Assembly (NCBI RefSeq): GCF_001536285.1
Contig: NZ_FAOZ01000026.1
Coordinates: 57,983 to 121,982, forward strand
Direction: 5' to 3'
Origin: Parafrankia irregularis
Lineage (GTDB): Bacteria > Actinomycetota > Actinomycetes > Frankiales > Frankiaceae
Length of the DNA: 64,000 nt
Shown here: positions 16,309 through 25,309 of the stretch, piece by piece
Layout of the letters: each line of letters starts with the position of its first letter
Position numbering within the stretch: the stretch's first letter is position 1
Position numbers and translations under genes: made by a program
Notes under the pieces: model-generated
What the model saw: only the letters and a program-made list of their open reading frames with translations
Told to the model about the DNA's origin: nothing
The model's database searches: none

Positions 16309-17712
16309 ATGACGGACTTCGCCCTGCTGATCGGCGGCGAGCGCCGGTCGACCCCGACCACGCTGGACGTCGTCAACCCGGCAACGGGCGGCCTGGCTGG
16401 CCAGGCCCCCAACTGCACCCGGGCGGACCTCGACGACGCCATGGCCGCGGCCCAGCGGGCCTTCCCGTCCTGGGCCGCAGACGAGGACGCCCGGCGCCAG
16501 GCGCTGCGGGAGGCCGCCGCCGCGCTGACGGCCGCCGCGACGCGGATCGGGACGATCCTGACGTCGGAGAACGGCAAGCCGCTCGCGCGGGCGGTCGAGG
16601 AGGTCCACGGGGTCGCGCACTGGATCGGGTACTTCGCCGGTCTGGACCTGCCGCGCGAGACCATCTACTCGGACGCGACGAAGGTCATCGAGGTGGTCCG
16701 GCGCCCGATGGGCGTGGTCGCCGCGATCGCGCCGTGGAACTACCCGCTCATCCTCGCCTCGTGGAAGCTGGCGCCCGCGTTGCGCGCCGGCAACACGGTG
16801 GTGCTCAAGCCGTCCCCGTTCACGCCGCTGTCCACGCTCGCGATGGGCGAGGTGCTGGCCGGGGCGCTGCCCCCGGGCGTGCTCAACGTCGTCAGCGGTG
16901 GCGACGAGCTGGGAGCGTGGATGTCGACGCACCCCGTCCCCCGCAAGATCTCCTTCACCGGGTCGGTGGCCACCGGCCGGAAGGTCGCCCTCAGCGCCGC
17001 GGCCGACCTCAAGCGGGTGACGCTGGAACTCGGTGGGAACGACCCGGCGATCCTGCTCGACGACATCGACGTCGACAAGGTCGCCGACGGGGTCTTCGCC
17101 TCCGCCTTCCAGAACTCCGGGCAGGTGTGCGTCTCGATCAAGCGGGTCTACGTCCCGGCTCGGCTGCACGCCGACGTCGTGGAGGCGCTCGCGGATCGCG
17201 CGAAACGGGCCGTGGTCGGCGACCCGATGCTGGAGCAGACGCAGCTCGGGCCGGTGAGCAACGCGCCGCAGTACCGGCGGGTGCTGGACCTGATCGAGGA
17301 CTCACTCGGCCGGGGCGCCGTCGCCGTCGCCGGTGGGGGCGCTCTCGACGGACCGGGCTACTTCGTGGCGCCGACCGTGCTGCGCGACGTCACCGACGGC
17401 ATGCCGGTCGTCGACGAGGAGCAGTTCGGGCCCGTGCTCCCGGTCGTCCCGTACACCGACCTCGACGAGGTGATGGCCCGCGTCAACGGGTCGATGTACG
17501 GCCTTGGCGGCTCCGTCTGGTCGGCCGACCCGGAGCGCGCCGCGACCACCGCCGAGCGGATGGAATGCGGCTCCGCGTGGATCAACAGCCACGGCGGCCT
17601 GCTGCCGTTCGCGCCGTTCGGCGGCGTCAAGTGGAGCGGCGTCGGGGTCGAGAACGGCCCGTGGGGGCTGGCCTCGTACACCGACATCCAGACCCTGCAC
17701 CGGGCTCTCTGA
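16309..17712 (+). CDS. Aldehyde dehydrogenase
   Basis: A 467-residue NAD(P)-dependent aldehyde dehydrogenase. It has the coenzyme segment APWNYPL, FTGSVATGRK, the general-base Glu in LELGGND (about 242) and the nucleophilic Cys in NSGQVCVSIKR (about 273). The end, PFGGVKWSGVGVENG, is typical of the family. It would oxidise an aldehyde to the acid that the ligase at 18372 could activate. It starts only 9 bp outside the IS element, so any transcription from operator-promoter A must now pass through the insertion. It is followed after 18 bp by the thioesterase gene. It is paralogous to the ALDH at 28567. Confidence 0.93.
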   Translation: MTDFALLIGGERRSTPTTLDVVNPATGGLAGQAPNCTRADLDDAMAAAQRAFPSWAADEDARRQALREAAAALTAAATRIGTILTSENGKPLARAVEEVHGVAHWIGYFAGLDLPRETIYSDATKVIEVVRRPMGVVAAIAPWNYPLILASWKLAPALRAGNTVVLKPSPFTPLSTLAMGEVLAGALPPGVLNVVSGGDELGAWMSTHPVPRKISFTGSVATGRKVALSAAADLKRVTLELGGNDPAILLDDIDVDKVADGVFASAFQNSGQVCVSIKRVYVPARLHADVVEALADRAKRAVVGDPMLEQTQLGPVSNAPQYRRVLDLIEDSLGRGAVAVAGGGALDGPGYFVAPTVLRDVTDGMPVVDEEQFGPVLPVVPYTDLDEVMARVNGSMYGLGGSVWSADPERAATTAERMECGSAWINSHGGLLPFAPFGGVKWSGVGVENGPWGLASYTDIQTLHRAL

Positions 17713-17730
17713 ACAGGACGGAGAACTTCA

Positions 17731-18375
17731 GTGAGCGCATCGCTGCGAGGCTCCGTGCGGCCGCTGCCCCAGACGTTCGAGCTGGCACCGCTGCTGCGCC
17801 GGGTCACCGGGCTGGCCCTCGCGCTCGAGGAGCCGCAGCCGGCCGTCGACGAGCTGCTGGACGCACTGCGCGCCGCGGAGAAGAGCCTCCTCGAGCTGGT
17901 CCCGGGCAACCTCGCGCCCCGGGTGGGCGAGCCGCCGCCGGCCGACGGCCGGGTGTACCTCGACCACTCCGCCGACATCGGCGCCTTCAACCCCTGCTTT
18001 CCCGAGTACGACCTGCGGGCCGACGGCGACCACGCCACCGGGATGGTCACCTTCCCGGTGGTGTTCGAGGGCCCGCCGGGGCTCGTCCACGGCGGGTTGC
18101 TCGCGCAGTTCTTCGACGCGGTGGTCCAGCAGCACAGCTGCGCCTGTGGGGCGGCCGGACGGACGACCTTCGTCATGGTGGAGTACCTGCGGCCCACCCC
18201 GCTGCTCACACCGCTGCGGTTCGAGGTCGACCGGCTCGTGGTCGGGCGGCGCAGCACCTCCGACGCGCGGCTGCTCTCCGGCGCCGGTGAGGTCCTGTGC
18301 ACCGCGAAGGTGGGGGCCGTGGCCGGCGACGGCTCCCACCTTTCGAAGGCAGACGGCCGACGGAGTGCGTCATGA
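17731..18375 (+). CDS. PaaI-like hotdog thioesterase
   Basis: A 214-residue protein whose C-terminal half is a hotdog domain. GPPGLVHGGLLAQFFDAVVQ holds the HGG motif of PaaI-type acyl-CoA thioesterases, followed by VEYLRPTPLLTPLRFE. The N-terminal 75 residues are extra and alanine/leucine rich. It would release CoA from a pathway thioester, perhaps as a safety valve. The GTG start at 17731 has GGAG 8 nt upstream. Its stop overlaps the ligase start (ATGA at 18372-18375), so the two genes are translationally coupled. Confidence 0.85.
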   Translation: MSASLRGSVRPLPQTFELAPLLRRVTGLALALEEPQPAVDELLDALRAAEKSLLELVPGNLAPRVGEPPPADGRVYLDHSADIGAFNPCFPEYDLRADGDHATGMVTFPVVFEGPPGLVHGGLLAQFFDAVVQQHSCACGAAGRTTFVMVEYLRPTPLLTPLRFEVDRLVVGRRSTSDARLLSGAGEVLCTAKVGAVAGDGSHLSKADGRRSAS

Positions 18376-20096
18376 CGACACCGACGACCGCGACCGCGAC
18401 GGCACCGGCGACCGCGACGGCTGCGGCGACCGCGACGACCGCAGTGCCTGCGACGACATCGGGCGCGGCTCCGGCCCCGGTGCCGTGCACGGTGCCGGAG
18501 CTGCTCGCGGAGCGGGCCGCCCGCCGGGGCGACCACACGTTCCTCATCTGTGACGACGAGACGCTGACCTACGCACAGGCCGAGCGGCTGTCCGCGCGGC
18601 TGGCCAAGGGCCTGCTCGCGGCCGGCGCCGGCAAGGGCACGCACGTCGGGATCCTGTACCCGAACGGGCCGGGGCTGGTGGTGGCCTGGCTGGCGGCCGC
18701 CCGGATCGGTGCCGTGAGCCTGCCGTTCAGCACTTTCTCCACCGCGGCCGAGCTGCGGACGCTGCTGCGCAACGCGGACGTCGAGATGCTGCTGGCCGCC
18801 ACCTCCTACCGGTCCCGCGACTTCGTCCGCGACCTGCCCGAGGCCGTGCCGGGGCTGGATTTCGCCGCGCGGCCGCCGCTGTTCGCCGCGGCGACGCCGG
18901 CCCTGCGGCGGGTGGCGTTCGACGGGCCGGACGGCGCGACACCACCGGGCTGGTCGCTGGCGGAGCTCGTCGACGCCGGCGCGCACATCAGCGACGAGGT
19001 GCTGCGGGCGGCCGAGAACGCTGTCAGCGCGGCCGACCGGATGGTGATCATCCACACCTCCGGGTCGACCAGCGACCCCAAGGGGGTGATCCACCGGCAG
19101 GGCCAGCTCATCCGCCATGTGGCGAACCTCAACACGCTGCGCCGCTACCACGACGAGGAGATCTACTTCTCGAACTCGCCGTTCTTCTGGATCGGCGGGT
19201 TCGCCTACGTCCTGCTCGCCACCCTGGTCTCGGGAGCGACGCTGGTCTGCTCCAACGCCCAGCGCGCCGGCGACGTCCTGGACCTGCTGGAACGGACGCG
19301 GCCCACGATGGTCAGCGGCTTCGCCGCCTCCGTCGCGCACCTGGCGAAGGACCCGTCCTTCCCCGACCGTGACCTGAGCTCGATCCGCCGCGGCAACCTG
19401 TGGCCGATCCTGCCCGCCGCGATCCGGCCGGCGGACCCGGAGCTTCGCCACAACATGCTCGGCATGACCGAGGCCGGCAGCGTCGCCCTGCTCAGCGACG
19501 ACGAGTCCGACCAGCCGCCGCACCGGCGCGGCTCGTTCGGCCGGCCGGCACCGGGCTTCGAGGCCCGGGTCGTCCAGCCCGACAGCGGCGCGGACAGCCC
19601 GGTCGGCGAGCCGGGCGAGCTCTGGTTGCGATCGGCCAACCTGATGGAGGGCTACTACGGCCGCGAGCGCCACGAGGTGTTCGACGCGGACGGATGGTTC
19701 CACACCGGTGATCTGTTCTCCGTCGACGCCGACGGCTTCTTCTACTTCCGGGGCCGCCGCGGCGAGATGATCAAGACCGCCGGCGCGAACGTCTCCCCGC
19801 GGGAGGTGGAGGCGGCGATCCGCGAGCTGACCGGGCTGGTCGCGCATGTGGTCGGCATCGAGGACGCCCAGCGCGGCCAGCTCGTCGCCGCGGCCGTGCG
19901 GGTTACCGCCGGCCAGCCGCATCCGGACCCTGGCGAGCTTCGGGCGGGGCTGCGCTCGCGGCTGTCGGCCTACAAGGTCCCGAAGATGATCATGATGTTG
20001 CTCGACGAGCAGGTGCCGATGATGTCGAGCGGCAAGCTCGATCTGCGCGCGCTGAAGGCCCGGCTGCTCGACGCCCATCTGCATGACACCCGATGA
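18372..20096 (+). CDS. AMP-forming acyl-CoA ligase
   Basis: A 574-residue ANL-superfamily ligase. Motifs are IIHTSGSTSDPKGVIHR, NMLGMTEAG, GWFHTGDLFSVDADGFFYFRGR, the hinge GEMIKTAGANVSPREVE and the C-terminal MSSGKLDL with the catalytic Lys. The start is the ATG at 18372 with GGAG 7 nt upstream, overlapping the thioesterase stop. The first 40 residues are a threonine/alanine/proline-rich low-complexity run that is probably disordered and not part of the fold. It sits in an ALDH-thioesterase-ligase-P450-crotonase operon, suggesting activation of an acid formed by the ALDH. Confidence 0.9.
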   Translation: MTTPTTATATAPATATAAATATTAVPATTSGAAPAPVPCTVPELLAERAARRGDHTFLICDDETLTYAQAERLSARLAKGLLAAGAGKGTHVGILYPNGPGLVVAWLAAARIGAVSLPFSTFSTAAELRTLLRNADVEMLLAATSYRSRDFVRDLPEAVPGLDFAARPPLFAAATPALRRVAFDGPDGATPPGWSLAELVDAGAHISDEVLRAAENAVSAADRMVIIHTSGSTSDPKGVIHRQGQLIRHVANLNTLRRYHDEEIYFSNSPFFWIGGFAYVLLATLVSGATLVCSNAQRAGDVLDLLERTRPTMVSGFAASVAHLAKDPSFPDRDLSSIRRGNLWPILPAAIRPADPELRHNMLGMTEAGSVALLSDDESDQPPHRRGSFGRPAPGFEARVVQPDSGADSPVGEPGELWLRSANLMEGYYGRERHEVFDADGWFHTGDLFSVDADGFFYFRGRRGEMIKTAGANVSPREVEAAIRELTGLVAHVVGIEDAQRGQLVAAAVRVTAGQPHPDPGELRAGLRSRLSAYKVPKMIMMLLDEQVPMMSSGKLDLRALKARLLDAHLHDTR

Positions 20097-20135
20097 CCTG
20101 CCTGAGAACCGCACACCTCACCTGGTTGGAGACCC

Positions 20136-21371
20136 ATGACGACGGGGAGCGCCACGACCGCGCCGAAGATCGACCTGCTCGACGCCGCGTCCTTCGCTGA
20201 CGGCCAGCCGCACGAGCAGTTCACCTGGCTGCGGGAGAACGACCCGGTGCACCGGCACGCGGAGCCGGACGGCCCGGGCTTCTGGGCGGTCACCCGCTAT
20301 GAGGATGTCAGGAGCGTGGGCCGTGACCCCGCCACCTTCTCGTCCACGCCCTCCGTGCAGATCCCCGACGTGGACGACGGCGGCAGCCTGGGCGACCACC
20401 AGATGATGCTGATGATGGACCCGCCGCGGCACAGCAAGTACCGCAAGCTGGTCAGCCCCTTCTTCGTCCCCCGCTCGGCCCGGTCGCTGCGGGACCGCAC
20501 GGAGGCGCTCGCCCGGCGCATCGTCGACGACGTCATCGAGCGCGGGGAATGCGATCTCGTCGAGGACGTCGCGGGGAAGATGCCCTCCTACGTCATCGCC
20601 GACCTGCTCGGCATCCCGCTGGAGGACGGCCGGGAGCTCTACCGGCTCACCGAGGCTGTCCACGCGGCCCCCGAGACAGTGCCGGAGGGCACCCAGCTGG
20701 AGGCCGGGCTCAGGATGTTCACCTACGCGAGCGAGCTGCAGGCGCGCAAGCGCGCCGAACCCGGCGACGACCTCGCGAGCCATCTGCTGGCCGCCGAGGT
20801 CGACGGGCACCGACTCGACGAGATGGACTTCAACCTGTTCTTCATGCTGCTCATCGACGCCGGCGGTGACACCACCCGCCAGCTCGTCGGCGGCGGCGTG
20901 CAGACCCTGTTCGAGCACCCCGACGAACGCCGCCGGCTCCAGGAGAACCTCGACGACCGGCTTCCCCTCGCGGTCGAGGAACTGCTGCGCTGGGTGAGCC
21001 CCGTCGTCTACATGCGGCGGACGGCCACCCGGGACACCGAGCTGCGGGGGCAGCGGATCCGTGCCGGCGACAAGGTCGTCATCTACTACGGCGCGGCGAA
21101 CCGCGACGAGCGGGTGTTCATCGACCCGCAGCGGTTCGACATCACCCGCTCCCCCAACGAACACATCGCCTTCGGCGGCGGCGGGCCCCATTTCTGCCTC
21201 GGCTCACACCTCGCCCGCGTGGAGATCATCGCGCTGATGCGCGAGATTCTCGTCCGAATGCCCGACATCGAGCCGGCGGGCACCGTCACCTGGCTGGAGT
21301 CGAACTTCATCAGCGGCCCCCGGCATCTGCCGGTCCGTTTCCAGCCCGGTCCGGTCCTGGGTGATTCCTGA
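20136..21371 (+). CDS. Cytochrome P450
   Basis: A 411-residue bacterial class I P450. The heme-binding loop is FGGGGPHFCLGSHLAR, with the thiolate Cys near residue 354. The I-helix oxygen-activation motif is DAGGDTTR and the K-helix ExxR is EELLRW. The pattern resembles the CYP125/CYP142 steroid-hydroxylase neighbourhood (FGGGGPHFCLG), but this is resemblance only. It would hydroxylate the hydrophobic substrate. No ferredoxin or reductase gene lies in this window, so electrons must come from elsewhere. GGAG precedes the ATG, 39 bp after the ligase. Confidence 0.92.
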   Translation: MTTGSATTAPKIDLLDAASFADGQPHEQFTWLRENDPVHRHAEPDGPGFWAVTRYEDVRSVGRDPATFSSTPSVQIPDVDDGGSLGDHQMMLMMDPPRHSKYRKLVSPFFVPRSARSLRDRTEALARRIVDDVIERGECDLVEDVAGKMPSYVIADLLGIPLEDGRELYRLTEAVHAAPETVPEGTQLEAGLRMFTYASELQARKRAEPGDDLASHLLAAEVDGHRLDEMDFNLFFMLLIDAGGDTTRQLVGGGVQTLFEHPDERRRLQENLDDRLPLAVEELLRWVSPVVYMRRTATRDTELRGQRIRAGDKVVIYYGAANRDERVFIDPQRFDITRSPNEHIAFGGGGPHFCLGSHLARVEIIALMREILVRMPDIEPAGTVTWLESNFISGPRHLPVRFQPGPVLGDS

Positions 21372-21394
21372 CCGCGACGCAGAAAGGCGCAGGA

Positions 21395-22198
21395 ATGGAA
21401 TTCGAGACGATCACCTATGAAGTGGCCGACCGGGTCGCGACCATCACACTGAACCGGCCCCGGCAGCTCAACGCCATCAACAAGGCGATGATGCGCGAGC
21501 TCGCCGTCGCCTACGACGCGGCCGAGGCCGACGAGGACGTGTGGCTCGTCCTGATCACCGGCAGCGGGCGGGCGTTCTGCACCGGCGCCGACGTCACGGA
21601 GATCCCCACCGACGGCGGCAACCTGGCCGACACGCCCTACCTGTCAACCTACGACCAGTGGGAGGCACCACAGGAGGCGACGCCGCCGTTCCGCACGATG
21701 GCCAAGCCCATCATCGCGGCCGTCAACGGGATCTGCTGCGGCGCCGGGCTCGACCTGGTCACCACCACCGACATCGTCATCGCGTCCGAGCGGGCCGAGT
21801 TCTTCGACCCGCACGTCAGCATCGGGGTGGTCTCCGGCCGGGAGTGCGTACGCCTCGCCCGGGTGCTGCCGCGCACGGTCGCACTGCGGATCGCGCTGAC
21901 CGGGCGCCATGAGCGCCTGGGCGCCCGGCGGGCCTACGACCTGGGCCTCGTCACCGAGGTTGTGCCGCACGACGATCTGCTGGCGCGGGCACGCGAGGTC
22001 GCCGCGATCGTCAACCGCAACGCGCCACTGGCGGTTCGGGGCACCCGGCTGGCGATCCACAAGAGCCTCGACCTGCCACTGCACGAGGGCGAGCTGCTCG
22101 CCGAGTCGTTCCGGGAGCGGGTCAAGCGCACCGAGGACTCACTGGAGGGTCCGCGGGCCTTCGTCGAGAAGCGCGAGCCCGTCTGGCGCGCCCGCTGA
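21395..22198 (+). CDS. Enoyl-CoA hydratase/isomerase (crotonase) family protein
   Basis: A 267-residue crotonase. The oxyanion-hole segments are GRAFCTGADV and NGICCGAGLDLV. The two catalytic Glu of rat-type enoyl-CoA hydratase appear replaced: the first aligns with Asp in GAGLDLV, the second with His in FDPHVSIG. A simple hydratase role is therefore uncertain; isomerase, hydrolase or lyase chemistry is possible within this superfamily. It is the last gene of the plus-strand operon and ends 28 bp before a strong bidirectional terminator. Confidence 0.88.
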   Translation: MEFETITYEVADRVATITLNRPRQLNAINKAMMRELAVAYDAAEADEDVWLVLITGSGRAFCTGADVTEIPTDGGNLADTPYLSTYDQWEAPQEATPPFRTMAKPIIAAVNGICCGAGLDLVTTTDIVIASERAEFFDPHVSIGVVSGRECVRLARVLPRTVALRIALTGRHERLGARRAYDLGLVTEVVPHDDLLARAREVAAIVNRNAPLAVRGTRLAIHKSLDLPLHEGELLAESFRERVKRTEDSLEGPRAFVEKREPVWRAR

Positions 22199-22225
22199 GC
22201 CTGTGCCCCGGGCTTCCCGGAGCAG

Positions 22226-22275
22226 CACGAAGGGCCGGTCGGTGAGGCTGCCACCTCACCGACCGGCCCTTCGTG
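22226..22275. terminator. Strong bidirectional terminator hairpin
   Basis: Bases 22226-22247 are a perfect 22-bp inverted repeat of 22254-22275 with a 6-nt loop. It lies between the convergent genes ending at 22198 (plus) and 22329 (minus), so it can stop transcription from both sides. It is the longest perfect stem I noticed in the window. Confidence 0.88.
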
Positions 22276-22328
22276 TCCGTGCGTCCCGGCCTCGCGGTCC
22301 GTCCGGGGACGCGGCGACGTCAGCGCGC

Positions 22329-23546
22329 TCAGGCGCCGGAGCGGGCGTCCAGGTGAATCGGGACCGAGGAGTAGCCGCGGACCGTGCTGGTCTGGACCGC
22401 GACGAGTCGCTCCTCGTCGATCTCCCAGTGTGGGAACCGGGCGAGGGTGCCGGCGAGCGCCACCTGCCCCTCCATCCGGGCCAGCGCCGCGCCCAGGCAG
22501 AAGTGCGCGCCGAACCCGAACGTGATGTGCCGCCCGATGGCACGGCGGACGTCGAACGTGTCGGGGTCGGTGAACTCGCGCGGGTCCCGGTTGGCGCTTC
22601 CGTTGAGCAGCAGCACCTTGGAGCCGGCGGGGATGTCGACGCCGTGCGCGGAGAAGTCGCGCAGGGTCCAGCGCCCGTTGACCGGGGACGGCGCCTCGTA
22701 GCGCAGGACCTCCTCGATCGCTCCGGGGATGAGGGAGGGGTCGTCGACCAGCAGCTGGCGCTGCCGCGGGTTGCGGGCCAGGGTCACCGCCGTCCAGCTC
22801 AGCAGCCGGGCGACCGTCTCCACCCCGGCACCGGCCAGCAGCACGACGAACAGCGCGACCTCGTGATCGGTGAGCCGGCGCGAGACTCCGTTCTCCTCGA
22901 TCTCGGCGGTGACGAGGGTGCTGACCATGTCCTCGCCGGGGCGCTGCCGGCGCTCGTTGATCAGCTGGGTCGCGTAGCCGTGCACCTGGAGCCCGGCGTT
23001 CGCCGAGGTGGGGTTCGACGGCTCGGTCTGCCCCTCCTCACGGTGCAGCATCTCGTCGAACCAGCGGCGGACCATGTCCCGCTCGCTCTCGGGGATGCCC
23101 AGCATGTGGCCGATGACCATCGGCGGCAGCAGCGCGCCGAACTGCTCGATGTAGTCGAACCCGGACGACCCGACCAGCGGGTCGAGGTACCGCGCCACCA
23201 GCTCCTCGATGTGCGACCGCAGGTCGTTGATCCGCCGAGGCGTGAAGGCCCGGCTGACCAGCTTGCGCATGACGTCGTGCTCGGGCGGGTCCATGAAGAT
23301 GACCGACGGGAAGCTGGTCGGCGCGTCCAGGGTCTCCAGCTGGACGCCGTGCGAGGAGCTGAACGTGGCCGTGTCGTGATAGGCGTCCCAGACGTCCTGG
23401 AAACGGCTCAGCGCGAAGAAGCCGAACCGCTCGTTCCAGTAGACCGGCTGCTCCTCGCGCATCCGCCGCCACGTGTCGTGCACAGTCCGGTCGATCTCGA
23501 CGTCGAACGGGTCGTAGCTGATCGGTGACACCGTCTCGACACTCAT
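22329..23546 (-). CDS. Cytochrome P450
   Basis: A 405-residue P450 with the heme loop FGFGAHFCLGAALAR (Cys about 348), the I-helix segment LAGAGVETVARLL, in which the usual acid-Thr pair is Glu-Thr, and ExxR as EEVLRY. The start is the ATG at 23546 with GGAG 7 nt upstream; the open frame continues far upstream through the crotonase gene, but that part is antiparallel shadow. It is 62 bp downstream of the crotonase 23609-24418 and probably in the same transcript. Class I P450; needs an external ferredoxin. Substrate unknown. Confidence 0.92.
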   Translation of the reverse strand: MSVETVSPISYDPFDVEIDRTVHDTWRRMREEQPVYWNERFGFFALSRFQDVWDAYHDTATFSSSHGVQLETLDAPTSFPSVIFMDPPEHDVMRKLVSRAFTPRRINDLRSHIEELVARYLDPLVGSSGFDYIEQFGALLPPMVIGHMLGIPESERDMVRRWFDEMLHREEGQTEPSNPTSANAGLQVHGYATQLINERRQRPGEDMVSTLVTAEIEENGVSRRLTDHEVALFVVLLAGAGVETVARLLSWTAVTLARNPRQRQLLVDDPSLIPGAIEEVLRYEAPSPVNGRWTLRDFSAHGVDIPAGSKVLLLNGSANRDPREFTDPDTFDVRRAIGRHITFGFGAHFCLGAALARMEGQVALAGTLARFPHWEIDEERLVAVQTSTVRGYSSVPIHLDARSGA

Positions 23547-23608
23547 CGGATGCTCCACTTCCACTTCCACACGATTCCGGAACACATGACGGGGAACATG
23601 GCGACCGG

Positions 23609-24418
23609 CTACCTGCCGATCTGGGACTTCATGTCGTCCAGCAGCATGAGAATCGGCAGGCCCGACTCGCTGAGGGCATGTCCGTGACCGGTCTGGTGGA
23701 TGTCGAACACGGACTGCACCGCCGCGTAGAAACCCTGCACGTCCAGCGTCTGGTTGACGGCACGCTTGGCCTGTCGCAGCGCGAACGGGTGCATCTGGGC
23801 GATCTGCGCGGCCAGCTCCTGGGTCGCCGGGCGCAGCTCGTCGAGCGGCACGACCCGGTTGACCATCCCGACCCGCTCGGCCTCGTAGGCGTCCATCGCC
23901 CGGCCGGTGAACAGCATCTCCTTCGCCCTGCGGGCGCCCCACTCCCAGGTGTGGCCGTGGTACTCCACGCCACCGATCCCCATGTTCACCACCGGGTCCG
24001 AGAACTTCGCGTTGTCGGCCGCGATGATCAGATCGCACGGCCAGCACAGCAGCAGGCCGCCGGAGATGCAGACGCCCTGCACCGCGGCGATCGACGGCTT
24101 CGGCACGTTGCGCCAGCGCAGCGAGTACTCGAGGAACCGCTTCGCCTCCGTGGCGTAGATCCCGCCGAGGGTCAGCGCCGGCCGCTGGCCGTTCCCGCCG
24201 CCGCCGCCGACGCCCTTGATGTCGTGCCCGGCGGAGAAGTGCCTCCCGTTGGCGCGCAGTACGATGACCCGAACGTCCGGATCCTCGGCCGCGCGCCGCC
24301 ATGCCTCGTCGAGCTGGTCAAGCAGCTCAAGAGTCTGCGCGTTCGCCGCCTGCGGCCGGTTGAGCGTGATCGTCGCGATCCGCTCCGCTGCCTCGTACTC
24401 GATGAAGCTCTCGCTCAC
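23609..24418 (-). CDS. Enoyl-CoA hydratase/isomerase (crotonase) family protein
   Basis: A 269-residue crotonase with GRHFSAGHDIKG and GVCISGGLLLCWPCDLI forming the oxyanion hole. A glycine-rich loop (GVGGGGGNG) follows the first of these. By eye, both catalytic Glu positions of classical hydratases are hydrophobic here (Leu in GGLLLCW, Val in DPVVNMG), so the reaction may differ. The GTG start at 24418 has GAGGAG about 8-9 nt upstream. It faces the split ACAD across a 392-bp AT-rich control region and leads the P450 at 22329. Confidence 0.88.
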   Translation of the reverse strand: MSESFIEYEAAERIATITLNRPQAANAQTLELLDQLDEAWRRAAEDPDVRVIVLRANGRHFSAGHDIKGVGGGGGNGQRPALTLGGIYATEAKRFLEYSLRWRNVPKPSIAAVQGVCISGGLLLCWPCDLIIAADNAKFSDPVVNMGIGGVEYHGHTWEWGARRAKEMLFTGRAMDAYEAERVGMVNRVVPLDELRPATQELAAQIAQMHPFALRQAKRAVNQTLDVQGFYAAVQSVFDIHQTGHGHALSESGLPILMLLDDMKSQIGR

Positions 24419-24810
24419 GACACGATCTCCTCATGCTTTGCCGGTCAGCCATCAGGCTCGGCCCTCAGCCCGCGCCACGCGGGCCAACCAATACATCTAT
24501 ATATTAATAAGCACTTCGCGCCAGCGCCAGCGCTTGGCCGAGCAGGCGGCACTACCCGATCCACATCCCGCCCGACGTTGGCGACGCGGCGAATCCTCTG
24601 GTCGACAGCGAGATCAGGTTTTTCGACCGACAAGCCGAAGACAGTTGACTTTCGACGAAAAAATATAGATAGTTTGCGGGAACAAAGCCGAAGACGGTCG
24701 CCGCCGATGCCGCGACCGGCCATGGCCACGAGTGCGGGCGGCCGAGCCTGGGAGCACCCGGCCGGCACGGCATCCTCATCATCGCTCGGCCAGACCGGGA
24801 AGGACGACGC
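24419..24810. promoter_or_regulatory. Divergent AT-rich control region
   Basis: This 392-bp gene-free stretch separates divergent genes and is strikingly AT-rich in places. It holds ATACATCTATATATTAATA (24491-24509) near the crotonase and AAATATAGATAG (24661-24672), whose reverse complement resembles the first box. A plausible promoter toward 24811 is TTGACT (24645-24650), 17 bp, GATAGT (24668-24673). AAGCCGAAGAC occurs twice, near 24633 and 24685. Confidence 0.55.
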
Positions 24811-25309
24811 CATGGCGATCGCCATCGGGGACGAACATCAGGAGCTGGCCAGAACCACCCGGGCGCTGCTGGCGTCGAGGAACGCCCGAGCCGCCGGCCG
24901 CGCGCTCCTGGAGGCCCCGCACGAGGCCCTCCCGGACTTCTGGAAGGAGTTCGCCGATCTCGGCCTGCTCGGCCTGCACCTGCCCACCGAGTACGGCGGT
25001 GGCGGGGCCGGGCTGCCCGAGCTGGTGGTCGTCGTCGAGGAGCTCGGCCGGGCACTCGCGCCGGGGCCGTTCGTGCCCACCGTCGCCGCATCGGCGATCG
25101 TCGACGCGTGCGGCGGGCCGCGGCTGCGGGGCCGGCTGCTGCCGGGACTCGCGAACGGTGACACCGTCGCCGCGTTCGGCCTGCTCGGTGACCTGACCCT
25201 GACCGACGGGCGGCTCTTCGGCGACGGCGGTGTCGTGCTGGGCGGCGGGGCGGCGACACTGTTCGTGCTGGCGGTGGGCGACGACATGGTCGTCGTGCCG
25301 CCGACGTGA
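24811..25309 (+). pseudogene. N-terminal fragment of a FadE34-like double acyl-CoA dehydrogenase
   Basis: 165 residues from the ATG at 24811 (MAIAIGDEHQELARTTRALLAS). They match the start of FadE34-type proteins, in which two ACAD domains are fused in about 710 residues. The helical domain (LGLLGLHLPTEYGGGGAG) is present, but the frame stops early in the beta domain, just after DDMVVVPPT. The rest of the first ACAD domain, about 190 residues, is missing. The stop overlaps the GTG of the next frame (GTGA at 25306-25309). It cannot bind flavin alone. I read it as a remnant left by an internal deletion with frameshift, though a coupled mini-subunit cannot be excluded. Confidence 0.7.

Noticed and set aside
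17358..20114. 918-residue minus-strand open frame
   Set aside because: Antisense to ALDH, thioesterase and ligase, all with clear motifs; composition is shadow-like.
22329..24302. A 657-residue P450 with a long N-terminal extension
   Set aside because: The extension is an out-of-frame reading of the crotonase gene; a good start with GGAG exists at 23546.
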